Positions 54,476-63,084 are shown, counted from the stretch's first letter. The stretch is 64,000 nt of DNA from Sphingobacteriaceae bacterium (GCA_002319075.1 NVQB01000001.1:4092001-4156000), one strand, 5' to 3'. The notes: generated by a model from the sequence alone, not told the origin. Numbers and translations: made by a program.

Positions 54476-54781
54476 ATGAAGAAAAGTAGAGTAAAACATA
54501 GTGCATTTGTAAAAATCTGTTTAAACGGACACAAATATTACAAAAACACCAATTGCCCCACTTGCCCTATTTGCGAGGCAGACGGTAAACCTAAACATGG
54601 TTTTATGTGTGGTCTTTCTGCTCCTGCAAGGAGAGCCCTTGAAACCAATTCTATTAAAACCCTCAGGCAACTTTCTCAGTTCAGTGAAAAAGAAATTCTT
54701 GCATTTCATGGTATGGGTCCTGCCTCCATTCCAAAACTCAGACAAGCACTAAATAAAGAGGGTTTATACTTTAAGAAATGA
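54476..54781 (+). CDS. RpoA C-terminal-domain-like protein with an N-terminal zinc ribbon
   Basis: A 101-residue protein. The first half has C15, H19, C27, C30 and C33 (NCPTCPICEA), a probable zinc ribbon. The second half (about 45-97) resembles the RNA polymerase alpha C-terminal domain with its helix-hairpin-helix: LSAPARRALETNSIKTLRQL and FHGMGPASIPKLRQAL. Free-standing versions of this domain are common in Bacteroidota and usually carry no assigned role. DNA or RNA polymerase binding is a reasonable guess. It is 18 bp after the MBL-fold gene. Confidence 0.8.
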   Translation: MKKSRVKHSAFVKICLNGHKYYKNTNCPTCPICEADGKPKHGFMCGLSAPARRALETNSIKTLRQLSQFSEKEILAFHGMGPASIPKLRQALNKEGLYFKK

Positions 54782-54896
54782 TTTTTTCCCGCTGCAAACG
54801 GATAAATAAATTTTGACTTAAGTCAAGTTTGAGAGCAAAATAGGCTAAAACCTTCTTTATTGAGACGAGTGGTTAGAAAAGAATTGTCATTAAAAG

Positions 54897-54904
54897 TATA
54901 TTTG
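54897..54904 (+). promoter_or_regulatory. Promoter -7 box TATATTTG
   Basis: An exact TAnnTTTG match ending 13 bp before ATG 54918, giving a very short leader. Confidence 0.6.
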
Positions 54905-54917
54905 TGTTTTGCAATAA

Positions 54918-56786
54918 ATGAAAGCCTTTTTCTTATCTCTTTTTTTCTCACTGGTTGTTTCTGTTAACGCTCAGATCGTAAATGCTTATGCGAAAGTAAC
55001 AGCCGTTACAAACTCCAGTGTTTTAGCAGTATCCAACGTTAATCAAACCAATCATACTTTTTTGGCCGGCGAAAAGGTTATTGTGATGCAAATGCAGGAT
55101 GACGTGATCGGCACTACAGGCAATGTAAGCGGTTTTGGAAGTCTCGGAACTATTGATAATGCAGGGAATTTCGAGCTTGGTACTATTTTGTCCAGAAATC
55201 CGGCAACAGGAACCCCCACTTCTATTACATTGTCGTCAGTATTAGGTAATACATATAATATTGGCGCAAACACTTCGGTGCAACTTATTACTTTCAGGGA
55301 TTTGGGAACCAATTTTACTACTACGTCAAATATAACAGGTTTGGCATGGAACGGAAATGTAGGTGGCGTTATCGGAATTTATGTCACAAACACACTGACT
55401 TTAAATCATTCGATTGTTGCTGATGGCATTGGCTTTACCGGGGGTTCTCGTTCCAGCGATGCTGATGAAGCTTGCAGTAGCGGATCTTACAGAGTCAATG
55501 ACGCCAATAAAGGTTATAAAGGAGAAGGCATCTATAAAAGAACAACAGCGAATCAAACAAATGGTCGCGCGCGCATTTTAAATGGTGGTGGAGGTGGATC
55601 AGAGAACAACTCTGGCGGTGGCGGAGGAGGAAACTATACTGGTGGAGGGGGTGGAGGCTATGGTTATCAATGCAATTCGGGAAATACAGGGTCAGGCTTT
55701 GGAGGAATTGCACTCAGCACCTACATAAGCGCGAGCAGACTTTTTATGGGCGGCGGCGGCGGCGGCGGGCAAATGAATAACACTAATGGAAGTAATGGCG
55801 GTAATGGTGGCGGCATAATACTTTTAAAAGCGAATACACTGATTACAAATACTGTTTGCGGCAGCGCCATACGGATTTCTGCAAATGGCTCAGCAGCTAC
55901 AAATGCCTCTAATGACGGCGCCGGTGGTGGCGGGGCCGGAGGCAGCATCTTATTGCAGGTAAACACATTTTCAGTGAGTTCTGCCTGTCCCCTGGTTAAC
56001 AGCGGGAGCGGCGGAAACGGCGGGAATGTTACGGATGGTGCCAGTCACGGCGGCGGCGGTGGCGGCGGCCAGGGTGTAGTGTTATATTCTATTCCTCAGC
56101 CAACATCAAACATCACTACTTCAGTATCTAACGGAGGAGCAGGCGCTGATAACTCCGGGGGCAGCGTAACAGCTGGCAGCGGCACAGGTGTTAATAATGC
56201 GGGCATCGTCGCAGCAGGAGCAGGGCCTTTACCGATTCAACTGGTAACTTTTTCCGCTGAGAAAGAAAATGGAAAAGTGAAACTAACATGGTCTACAGCA
56301 AGCGAAACCAACAATGCTTACTTCACCATTGAAAAAAGTGAGGACGGAATAAATTATTCGGTGGTTGGAAATATAGACGGAGCAGGTACCAGCAGGACCT
56401 ATAGAAATTATGGGTATTACGATTCAAAGCCTTATAGCGGAATAAGTTATTACCGGTTAAAACAAACCGACTACTCAGGCAAATACGAGTATTCACCCAT
56501 TGTGAGTGTAAGATTCACAGAAACACTAGTCTTTTCTGTTTTTCCTAACCCTGCAGGGATAGACGAACCTATTTATATAACGCTCGATAAAAAATCGGGT
56601 GAAGGAGGCATAACATTGGCTTTGTATGATTTAACCGGTAAAATCCTTATCAATAAGCTTATAATCACTGACGGAGAAAGAGAAACGTCTGTTAGGCTCG
56701 ACAACTACGGCATAGAGAAAGGTATTTATATTCTTAAGCTTGACAACGGCACCAATAGTGATTTTAGAAAATTGATCATCCGATAA
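54918..56786 (+). CDS. Glycine-rich surface protein with T9SS type A sorting domain
   Basis: A 622-residue secreted protein. A signal peptide (residues 1-18, cleavage after VNA) is followed by a beta-rich region. A Gly-rich region from about 215 to 435 has many GGGGG runs (NGGGGGSENNSGGGGGG) coded by GGT/GGC repeats. After the linker PIQLVTFSAEKENGKVKLTW comes a domain common in these proteins, then a C-terminal sorting signal (VFPNPAGIDEPIYITL to GIYILKLDNG and RKLIIR). The protein should leave through the type IX machinery and be attached to the cell surface. The Gly region may be elastic or adhesive. Confidence 0.93.
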   Translation: MKAFFLSLFFSLVVSVNAQIVNAYAKVTAVTNSSVLAVSNVNQTNHTFLAGEKVIVMQMQDDVIGTTGNVSGFGSLGTIDNAGNFELGTILSRNPATGTPTSITLSSVLGNTYNIGANTSVQLITFRDLGTNFTTTSNITGLAWNGNVGGVIGIYVTNTLTLNHSIVADGIGFTGGSRSSDADEACSSGSYRVNDANKGYKGEGIYKRTTANQTNGRARILNGGGGGSENNSGGGGGGNYTGGGGGGYGYQCNSGNTGSGFGGIALSTYISASRLFMGGGGGGGQMNNTNGSNGGNGGGIILLKANTLITNTVCGSAIRISANGSAATNASNDGAGGGGAGGSILLQVNTFSVSSACPLVNSGSGGNGGNVTDGASHGGGGGGGQGVVLYSIPQPTSNITTSVSNGGAGADNSGGSVTAGSGTGVNNAGIVAAGAGPLPIQLVTFSAEKENGKVKLTWSTASETNNAYFTIEKSEDGINYSVVGNIDGAGTSRTYRNYGYYDSKPYSGISYYRLKQTDYSGKYEYSPIVSVRFTETLVFSVFPNPAGIDEPIYITLDKKSGEGGITLALYDLTGKILINKLIITDGERETSVRLDNYGIEKGIYILKLDNGTNSDFRKLIIR

Positions 56787-56840
56787 TAGTGTATCGCTTT
56801 TTGCAGCGTTCAGGCATTCTCTCTTACTGAATATTATTTT

Positions 56841-56848
56841 TATTTTTG
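56841..56848 (+). promoter_or_regulatory. Promoter -7 box TATTTTTG of the TetR gene
   Basis: An exact TAnnTTTG match 24 bp before ATG 56873. A longer frame beginning at TTG 56846 would start inside the box, so ATG 56873 is preferred. Confidence 0.65.
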
Positions 56849-56853
56849 CAAAG

Positions 56854-56869
56854 CATACCAATCAGTATC
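56854..56869. promoter_or_regulatory. TetR operator, copy 1
   Basis: CATACCAATCAGTATC is a near-perfect inverted repeat over the expected transcription start, directly before the TetR ATG. It matches copy 2 (57475-57490) at 14 of 16 positions when one is inverted. Confidence 0.75.
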
Positions 56870-56872
56870 TTT

Positions 56873-57466
56873 ATGAGCAAAGCAGATTCCACCCGTTTAA
56901 CCATACTTCATAAAGCTTTCGAACTTATTTACAAAAATGGTTACCAGGCTACCAGCATTGACGATATTCTTGCAATGACCAAGGTTACAAAAGGCGCCTT
57001 CTTTTACCATTTTAAAAATAAAGATGAAATGGGGCTGGCACTAATTAATGAAGTAATGTACGAGGCGATGTACCCGTCTCTCATTTTTCCTTTATTAGAT
57101 GCCAAAGATCCACTCAAAGAAATTTACGCGATGATGAAGGAGCTGCTGCTGGCAAATCCATTTATGCAGGTAAAGTATGGATGTCCCGCCAATAACCTCA
57201 TCCAGGAAATGGCACCCTTGAGTTTACGGTTCAGTAAATCCCTTTCAGTACTGGTAGATCAATGGGAGAAGGCCCTGCAGGCTGCTCTAACGCAGGGTAA
57301 AAAAGCAGGACTCGTTCGGAATGACATAAATACAAAACAAGCCGCTAATTTTATCATGTCAGGTTACGGAGGCGTTCGTATTCTTGGACGACTCCATTCA
57401 GATAAAAAAACTTACACCGTTTATCTGAAAGAACTGAAGCGTTATTTAGAGGAAATGAAATACTAA
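56873..57466 (+). CDS. TetR/AcrR family transcriptional regulator
   Basis: About 198 residues from ATG 56873. The N-terminal helix-turn-helix reads NGYQATSIDDILAMTKVTKG and AFFYHFKNKDEMGLALI. The C-terminal domain is typical of the YxaF/LmrA branch (GCPANNLIQEMAPLS), which often controls efflux or redox genes and responds to small molecules. One operator lies at its own promoter and a second before the following membrane-protein operon, so it probably represses both. The ligand is unknown. Confidence 0.93.
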   Translation: MSKADSTRLTILHKAFELIYKNGYQATSIDDILAMTKVTKGAFFYHFKNKDEMGLALINEVMYEAMYPSLIFPLLDAKDPLKEIYAMMKELLLANPFMQVKYGCPANNLIQEMAPLSLRFSKSLSVLVDQWEKALQAALTQGKKAGLVRNDINTKQAANFIMSGYGGVRILGRLHSDKKTYTVYLKELKRYLEEMKY

Positions 57467-57474
57467 TTCAATAA

Positions 57475-57490
57475 CATACTAATTGGTATG
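57475..57490. promoter_or_regulatory. TetR operator, copy 2
   Basis: CATACTAATTGGTATG is a 16-bp inverted repeat with arms CATAC and GTATG, placed 7 bp upstream of the TATATTTG box of the membrane-protein operon. Binding there would block RNA polymerase. Confidence 0.75.
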
Positions 57491-57497
57491 TTTTGTT

Positions 57498-57505
57498 TAT
57501 ATTTG
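57498..57505 (+). promoter_or_regulatory. Promoter -7 box TATATTTG of the membrane-protein operon
   Basis: An exact TAnnTTTG match 18 bp before ATG 57524, next to TetR operator copy 2. Confidence 0.65.
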
Positions 57506-57523
57506 TCCGGTAATTAAAATTTC

Positions 57524-57988
57524 ATGTACACCGGACTTTTATTTTTTCATTCGTTAACGCGTTGGTTTTTACTGATAAGCCTTGTGTATGCTATCTTAAT
57601 AGCATTCAGAGGTTATTTTTTTAACAAAGAATTTTCGAAATGGCATAACGCGATAAGGCACTGGACGGCCACTATTGCGCATATACAGTTAATTTTGGGA
57701 GTTATTCTTTTTATTAAAAGTCCTATCATCCAGTATTTTTTTAAGAATTACCAGGACGCAAAGACCAACGAAGAAATTTCCTTTTTTGCCCAAATTCATA
57801 GTCTATTGATGTTAAGTGCTGTAGTGCTTATAACCATTGGTTCAGCAGTGGCAAAACGAAAAAATACTGACAAAGCGAAATATAAAACTATGTTAACCTG
57901 GTTTTGTATTGCTTTATTTATTATTCTTGTAGCACTACCATGGCCCTTTTCGCCCCTGGCAAGCAGACCTTATTTAAGACCACTTTAA
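57524..57988 (+). CDS. Four-helix membrane protein, TetR-regulated
   Basis: A 154-residue protein with four membrane helices (about 10-28, 48-66, 90-108, 125-143). Conserved-looking His residues face the membrane: HSLTRW, WTATIAHIQLILG and IHSLLML. That pattern recalls small haem-binding or cytochrome b-like membrane proteins, and relatives are sometimes annotated so; haem binding is not proven. It is the first gene of a unit with the DUF3817 gene (1 bp gap), downstream of a TetR operator, so expression probably depends on the ligand of that regulator. Confidence 0.75.
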   Translation: MYTGLLFFHSLTRWFLLISLVYAILIAFRGYFFNKEFSKWHNAIRHWTATIAHIQLILGVILFIKSPIIQYFFKNYQDAKTNEEISFFAQIHSLLMLSAVVLITIGSAVAKRKNTDKAKYKTMLTWFCIALFIILVALPWPFSPLASRPYLRPL

Positions 57989-57989
57989 A

Positions 57990-58319
57990 ATGACAGATTT
58001 AATTAAAACTCCCTTAGGCCGTTTGCGCATCATCGCTTTTTTAGAAGGCGTATCCTTATTGATACTTGTGTTTATTGCTGTTCCAATGAAGTATGCTTTA
58101 AAAAACCCGATTGGTTCTGAAGTAATAGGACCTATACATGGAGCACTATTTTTACTTTTTGTATTTAGTGCCCTAAGTGTTGGTTTAGAGCAAAAGTGGC
58201 AGTTCAGAACCACTACCTGGAAAGTTTTATTGGCCTGTGTGGTTCCGTTTGGGACATTTTACATTGACAAGAAAATTCTAAGGAAACTTCCTGAAGAACT
58301 TGCTTCGGAGAGGGACTAA
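57990..58319 (+). CDS. DUF3817 family membrane protein
   Basis: A 109-residue protein with three membrane helices and the family pattern LRIIAFLEGVSLLILVFIAV, then MKYALKNPIG and GPIHGALFLLFVF, ending with a basic cytoplasmic tail. DUF3817 proteins are found next to regulators and transporters in many bacteria; their function is unknown. It begins one base after the stop of the previous gene, so the two are coupled. Both are likely targets of the upstream TetR protein. Confidence 0.85.
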   Translation: MTDLIKTPLGRLRIIAFLEGVSLLILVFIAVPMKYALKNPIGSEVIGPIHGALFLLFVFSALSVGLEQKWQFRTTTWKVLLACVVPFGTFYIDKKILRKLPEELASERD

Positions 58320-58432
58320 ACGCCCGGATAGAGGTAAGCGTTGGCGGTCTAATATTTTTATATTAGTTGTATATTTAGCATTACATCCTGGCGCATGAAA
58401 AATAAATTCATGAACCAACATTCAAATTAAAC

Positions 58433-59260
58433 ATGAGTAAAAAACTAATTTTAATATCCGGAATTTCTCTGATCGTAACTTTATTAAGCTCGTGCTACCG
58501 CGTTAAACCTGATGCCGGCGAAGAAAGTGTTTTGGTTTACAAACCTATTATATTTGGTCACGGGGGAGTAGACGATACGCCGGTTTCTACAGGTGCTACG
58601 TGGGTTGTATTTACTACAGACCACAAAGAGTTTCCCATAACTCCTATCACCATTACAGAAGATTTCACCAATATGATTCCGTCAGACAATACTCCGGTTT
58701 CATTTATGGTGTACTTAAAATGCCAGATCAGGCAGGGGCAGACGCCCATTCTCTATAAAAAATTTGGAGCAGATTGGTACATACATAATTTGCAGGCCAG
58801 TTTTCGCACTATGGTGCGCGATAAAGCCAGTGTATTTAAAATGTTTGATCTTGCATCAAAAAGAGAAATCTCATCGCAACTGGAGAAAGATATTTTTAAA
58901 GATATTTCCCAGTACGCTGCAAAAATAAATCTGCCGGTAGATATTATGCAGGTTTCGATAGGAGCCGTAACTCCACCAGAGCAGGTGCTTACAGAGACTA
59001 AAAATACAGCAGCACAAAATCAAAGCATTCTTACGCAAAAAGCACGGGCAGATGCCGAACTATCAAGAAAACAAGCTGAGATCAATAAAGCTATTGCCGA
59101 CATGGCGTATCAGAATCAGATGAAAATGACTATCTCAGAATATTTGCATCTCCGTCAGTTAGAAATTGAAAAAGAAAAAGTAGAACTCATAAAGGATAAT
59201 AAGAATGTTTCTATTATTTTCGGCGGCAATAACCTGCCTATAACTTATCCCGCTAAATAA
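58433..59260 (+). CDS. SPFH/prohibitin-family lipoprotein
   Basis: A 275-residue SPFH-domain protein. The N-terminal segment ends in a lipoprotein box LLSSC (Cys20), so it should be lipid-anchored rather than held by a membrane helix. The SPFH domain covers about 25-200 (VLVYKPIIFGHGGVDDTPV and VSIGAVTPPEQVLTETKNTA). A helical stretch follows (AELSRKQAEINKAIADMAYQ). Related proteins build ring-like membrane scaffolds. A short frame with two Met codons precedes the ATG but has no merit. Single-gene unit. Confidence 0.85.
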   Translation: MSKKLILISGISLIVTLLSSCYRVKPDAGEESVLVYKPIIFGHGGVDDTPVSTGATWVVFTTDHKEFPITPITITEDFTNMIPSDNTPVSFMVYLKCQIRQGQTPILYKKFGADWYIHNLQASFRTMVRDKASVFKMFDLASKREISSQLEKDIFKDISQYAAKINLPVDIMQVSIGAVTPPEQVLTETKNTAAQNQSILTQKARADAELSRKQAEINKAIADMAYQNQMKMTISEYLHLRQLEIEKEKVELIKDNKNVSIIFGGNNLPITYPAK

Positions 59261-59345
59261 TACTCTAAAAGCGCTGTAATCAAAATCTTTCTTCCAACCA
59301 GTACTTTCAAAAATCTGCTACCTTTATGCAGATAAAATTGAAAGC

Positions 59346-60170
59346 ATGATAGATAGCAATAAAAAGATCGCCGTATTAATTGATGGCGATAATGCAGAAG
59401 CAAATCTTATAGACCAGATTTTAAATGAAGCATCTAAATTTGGTCGTGTAACCGTGAAGCGGATTTATGCTGATTTCACTATGCCACAAATGAATTCGTG
59501 GAAAGACAAATTGAATATTCATGCCATTCGCCCGATTCAAAAATTCGCCTACACCAAAGGGAAAAACTCTACCGACAGCGCTATGATCATTGATGCCATG
59601 GATATTATGCATTCAAAAACGGTGGATGGTTTTTGTATTGTATCCAGTGACAGTGACTACACCGGTATAGCGCATCGTGTTAGGGAAGAAGGTTTGTTTG
59701 TTATGGGCATCGGTAAATCGCATACGCCTGAGGCTTTTGTTAAAGCTTGTGATAATTTTACCTATACCGAAATTCTTGCGCCAAAACATTCTAAGGCGAA
59801 TCGTAAAGCGGAAGAAATGCAGAGAGAGGAAAAGCGTCCAGATAAAAAACAAAGTCCAAAAAATATAAAGCAACAAAAATCAACTGCTGAACCAAAAAGA
59901 TCGGGCTTGACAAATCTCGTTACAAAGGCGCCCATTGATATTGATTTGGTAGACAGTGCTTTTGAGATGGTTTATGATGATATTACCGGCCAGGCTTTAG
60001 CCAGTCAACTAGGCGCAGCGCTTAAAAAGGTAGATCCCACTTTTGATATCCGTAATTATGGTCATTCCTCGTTCCGTAAGTTTTTAGAAGCTCTGAAACC
60101 TAACTTTGACATTGTTTCCCGCGATGATAAAAACGGGCAGATCTCCGTGAAAAGAGGTCATTCTGGTTAA
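59346..60170 (+). CDS. NYN-domain (LabA-like) protein with C-terminal LOTUS/OST-HTH domain
   Basis: A 274-residue protein. The NYN PIN-like domain (residues 5-150) has the acidic residues of a metal-dependent RNase: D13 and D15 in VLIDGDNAE, STDSAMIIDAMD and IVSSDSDYT. A basic linker (KAEEMQREEKRPDKKQSPKN) joins it to an OST-HTH/LOTUS domain (about 200-268, IDLVDSAFEMVYD to YGHSSFRKFLEAL). In other systems this pair binds and cuts or regulates RNA. The bacterial role is not settled. Confidence 0.88.
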   Translation: MIDSNKKIAVLIDGDNAEANLIDQILNEASKFGRVTVKRIYADFTMPQMNSWKDKLNIHAIRPIQKFAYTKGKNSTDSAMIIDAMDIMHSKTVDGFCIVSSDSDYTGIAHRVREEGLFVMGIGKSHTPEAFVKACDNFTYTEILAPKHSKANRKAEEMQREEKRPDKKQSPKNIKQQKSTAEPKRSGLTNLVTKAPIDIDLVDSAFEMVYDDITGQALASQLGAALKKVDPTFDIRNYGHSSFRKFLEALKPNFDIVSRDDKNGQISVKRGHSG

Positions 60171-60275
60171 AGTCTTTTGCAAAAAAAAGTCGAAAGAACA
60201 CTGATATTGGTCAAGTATACCGTATTTAATAAAAAAAACGCAAATAAAACAACAGGCATTCAAATTGTAAAGTCT

Positions 60276-60283
60276 TATTTTTG
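60276..60283 (+). promoter_or_regulatory. Promoter -7 box TATTTTTG abutting the CLC start codon
   Basis: An exact TAnnTTTG match ending 1 bp before ATG 60285 and 7 bp before ATG 60291. Transcription would start at or inside the first codons. Confidence 0.45.
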
Positions 60284-60284
60284 A

Positions 60285-62072
60285 ATGCCGATGAAATTTA
60301 TCTTTTCGCTTCTCTTTAGTGGGAATAGACTCATTATTTGGATTCAGCACAAACTGAGTCCAAAACAATTCCTGATCTTCAGTGCCATTCTTATTGGTTT
60401 AACTGCGGGGTTTGGCGCTGTATTGCTAAAATTGTTCGTGCATTTTTTATTGCAGCACATTGCTGTAATTTCCGGGAACAAACAAATTTACATTGCGATG
60501 TTTCCCATTGTGGGTATAAGTTTATGTGTACTTTATATACATTACTTAAACGGCAATAAACTTGGAAAAGGCATTGCGAATATTTTACATGCCATTGCGA
60601 AAAAGTCGAGTATTCTTCCCAAAGATCAAACTTACAGTCATATCATTACCAGTGCGCTAACTGTTGGCTTTGGAGGATCATCCGGATTAGAGTCTCCTAT
60701 TGTTACTACCGGTGCATCTATTGGTTCAAATTTTGGACGCATTTATAAACTAAGCTATAAAGAGCGCACACTGTTATTAGCCTGCGGCGCGGCGGCGGGA
60801 ATTGCCGGGGCTTTTAATACGCCTATTGCCGGTGTTCTGTTTGCCCTGGAAGTTTTAGTGGTAGAAGCAAATATCACTGCCTTTATCCCTATTCTTATTT
60901 CTGCTGCTTCGGGAGCCTTGTGTTCGAAAATTATTTTGCAGGAAGAAATTCTTCTCAACTTTACACTGCGAGAGCCTTTCGATTATAAAAACGTGCCCTT
61001 TTATTTAATGCTCGGACTGCTTTGCGGCTTTTTTTCATACTACTACGCGCGTACTTTTTTAGCAACTGAAAAGTACTTTAAGCGCTTTGAAAATAACAAG
61101 ATTCTTAAGGTGGCTATTGGAGGCACGGGACTTTTCTTTTTGATTTGGCTGGTGCCGCCATTATTTGGTGAAGGGTATAACAACATTAAACTTCTGGCTA
61201 ACTATGATGCGGTAGATGTATTCAAAAATTCGGGACTTTCTTTTATTCGCTTTACGAAGCCCATTTTATATTTGTCTTTAATTGTAGTGGTACTCCTAAA
61301 GCCTGTAGCCACCGCTTTCACGGTAGGAAGCGGAGGCAACGGGGGCAATTTTGCGCCCTCTTTATTTATGGGGGCCTTTGTAGGCTTCCTATTCTCTTCT
61401 CTTATTACCGATCTTGGCATTCCTTTACCGGTAAGTAATTTTACCTTGGTGGCGATGGCGGGAATTTTGAGTGGGGTATTTCATGCGCCGCTTACCGGAA
61501 TTTTTATTATTGCTGAAGTTACCGGTGGCTATGAGCTTATTATTCCTTTAATGATTGTATCGGCTTTAAGTTATGCGGTTTCCATTTATTTTATGCCCAT
61601 GAGTATCGACATGCAGAAGCTGGTAGAGAAAGAAAAAATTATTACCACAAATATGGATTCCTACCTGTTAAGTAACATCGATCTCGGTCAATTTGTAGAG
61701 AGCGATTTTTCGGAGGTGAACGATGGAGCAACCCTACGTGGTCTGGTTGATTTTATAGCCGTTTCGAAGCGAAATATTTTTCCGGTGTTAGATAAAAATT
61801 CGGGCTTAAAAGGATTAATCACGGTAGATGATATTCGTGAAGTAATGTTTAAACAAGAGCTTTACGACAAGATAACCGTGAGGGAATTAATGCGCAGGCC
61901 TTCTTATATCATCACGGAGAAAGACGACATTCGCTCTGCTATGAAATTATTTGACGAGTCGCATCTCTGGAATATTCCTGTAGTAATTGACGGGGTTTAT
62001 AAAGGATTTATTTCGAAAAGTACTATTCTTGAAAAATACCGTGAGGTTTTGATTAAAAGTTCTTTAGATTAA
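60285..62072 (+). CDS. CLC family chloride channel/transporter with CBS domains
   Basis: A 595-residue polytopic membrane protein of the CLC family, moving chloride (or another anion) across the inner membrane, often in exchange for protons. The gating Glu is E136 in GGSSGLESP, where the usual Gly after it is Ser. The C-terminal GSGGNGGNFAPSLFMG block (about 345-360) is clear. After residue 450 come two CBS domains (VLDKNSGLKGLITVDDIREV, then RRPSYIITEKDDIRSAMKLF) that sense nucleotides or stress. A second possible start is ATG 60291. Confidence 0.93.
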   Translation: MPMKFIFSLLFSGNRLIIWIQHKLSPKQFLIFSAILIGLTAGFGAVLLKLFVHFLLQHIAVISGNKQIYIAMFPIVGISLCVLYIHYLNGNKLGKGIANILHAIAKKSSILPKDQTYSHIITSALTVGFGGSSGLESPIVTTGASIGSNFGRIYKLSYKERTLLLACGAAAGIAGAFNTPIAGVLFALEVLVVEANITAFIPILISAASGALCSKIILQEEILLNFTLREPFDYKNVPFYLMLGLLCGFFSYYYARTFLATEKYFKRFENNKILKVAIGGTGLFFLIWLVPPLFGEGYNNIKLLANYDAVDVFKNSGLSFIRFTKPILYLSLIVVVLLKPVATAFTVGSGGNGGNFAPSLFMGAFVGFLFSSLITDLGIPLPVSNFTLVAMAGILSGVFHAPLTGIFIIAEVTGGYELIIPLMIVSALSYAVSIYFMPMSIDMQKLVEKEKIITTNMDSYLLSNIDLGQFVESDFSEVNDGATLRGLVDFIAVSKRNIFPVLDKNSGLKGLITVDDIREVMFKQELYDKITVRELMRRPSYIITEKDDIRSAMKLFDESHLWNIPVVIDGVYKGFISKSTILEKYREVLIKSSLD

Positions 62073-62121
62073 TAGTGTAACCTTCTTAAAAAAAATGCGT
62101 TATTGCAGCACAAATCAGATT

Positions 62122-62406
62122 ATGAAGCTTCTTTTAAAACTCTTACTAATTCTCTTCACTTTAACTTCCTATGAAGGGTATTCACAGGATGGTATGGGGG
62201 GAGGAAAGAAAAAACACTTTCGCAGACATAGGAAATATAAGAACTCTTATAATCCATATCTTGAAAAAAAAGGGAAGAATAAACCCAGCGCTAAATTAGC
62301 CAGGGAAAACAAAAAAGATCTTCGCAAAAAAAATAAGGCAATCAAAAAACAAAAGCGGCAAAACCGGATCAATACAAAACACGGTAAGCCTGCCAGGAGG
62401 CCTTAA
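62122..62406 (+). CDS. Small basic exported protein
   Basis: About 94 residues from ATG 62122; ATG 62095 would add nine residues. A signal peptide (LLLKLLLILFTLTSYEGYSQ) is followed by a Lys/Arg-rich mature part (KKKHFRRHRKYKNSYNPYL, KKDLRKKNKAIKKQKRQNR). The charge suggests binding to anionic surface or nucleic acid, but I do not recognise it. It follows the CLC gene by about 50 bp on the same strand and may be co-transcribed. Confidence 0.6.
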   Translation: MKLLLKLLLILFTLTSYEGYSQDGMGGGKKKHFRRHRKYKNSYNPYLEKKGKNKPSAKLARENKKDLRKKNKAIKKQKRQNRINTKHGKPARRP

Positions 62407-62421
62407 AACTACTTAGGCAAT

Positions 62422-63084
62422 TTAGTTTTTCTTTTTTTTAGGTGTGGCGCTTAGTTTACCGCTTCTCCACGCAGAAATAAATTCAGCCCATTTAATTGGA
62501 TTCAGGAGATTGTTCATGGGTTGTTGTCCCGATGTATATATTTTGGTGTAATAAGCATTCATCACATACTTATAGTTTTCAGAAGCGCTGGCAGTTTGGG
62601 TTCTCTCAAGATAAGACAACTCTTCGCGGGTAAGATTTTTGTCTGCGCGGTCTCTATCAGTATCATTCAGATCAAGAGCAAGGAAAGCGCGTTTAAAATC
62701 TTCTTTTGATGGCCATGAATAAATTTCAACCATAGGCAAGTCGACTGTATCTTTTGTAAGTACTTGTATGGCGTAGTAATATTTTTGGCGAAGCGTGTCC
62801 GAAATTTTATAAGATCTGTTTTTATGCGTGATTGAAGAAAATTCAAGTTCGTCGCCGGGTTTAATTATCATGCTGAAAAAACCATTCACCAAACTTACCG
62901 TGCCACGTTCTGTTCCTTTCACAACAATAGAAACAAAAGGAATAGGAGTAAGACTATCCTGGTCAAGAACCATTCCTGAAAATTGAATTAACGGAAGAGT
63001 AGAAGTAGCAACAGCTTTGGTTTGCGCCTGACTGATGGACACCATTATACAAAATGTAAGTAATAAATTTAATCCGCTTTTCAT
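62422..63084 (-). CDS. Exported protein with carboxypeptidase-like regulatory domain
   Basis: About 220 residues from ATG 63084; a longer frame to 63243 adds an improbable Gln/Pro-rich leader before the signal peptide (LLLTFCIMVSISQAQ). The mature protein begins with a carboxypeptidase-regulatory-like/CarboxypepD_reg domain (FSGMVLDQDSLTPIPFVSIV, RGTVSLVNGFFSMI), the module seen at the N-terminus of TonB-linked proteins, and then continues with a helical C-terminus. It is probably a periplasmic or surface protein. It is divergent from the beta-barrel gene on the right. Confidence 0.8.
   Translation of the reverse strand: MKSGLNLLLTFCIMVSISQAQTKAVATSTLPLIQFSGMVLDQDSLTPIPFVSIVVKGTERGTVSLVNGFFSMIIKPGDELEFSSITHKNRSYKISDTLRQKYYYAIQVLTKDTVDLPMVEIYSWPSKEDFKRAFLALDLNDTDRDRADKNLTREELSYLERTQTASASENYKYVMNAYYTKIYTSGQQPMNNLLNPIKWAEFISAWRSGKLSATPKKKKN

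Noticed and set aside
55721-55966. Minus-strand Pro-rich frame
   Set aside because: It is the reverse of the glycine-coding repeats in the T9SS protein gene.
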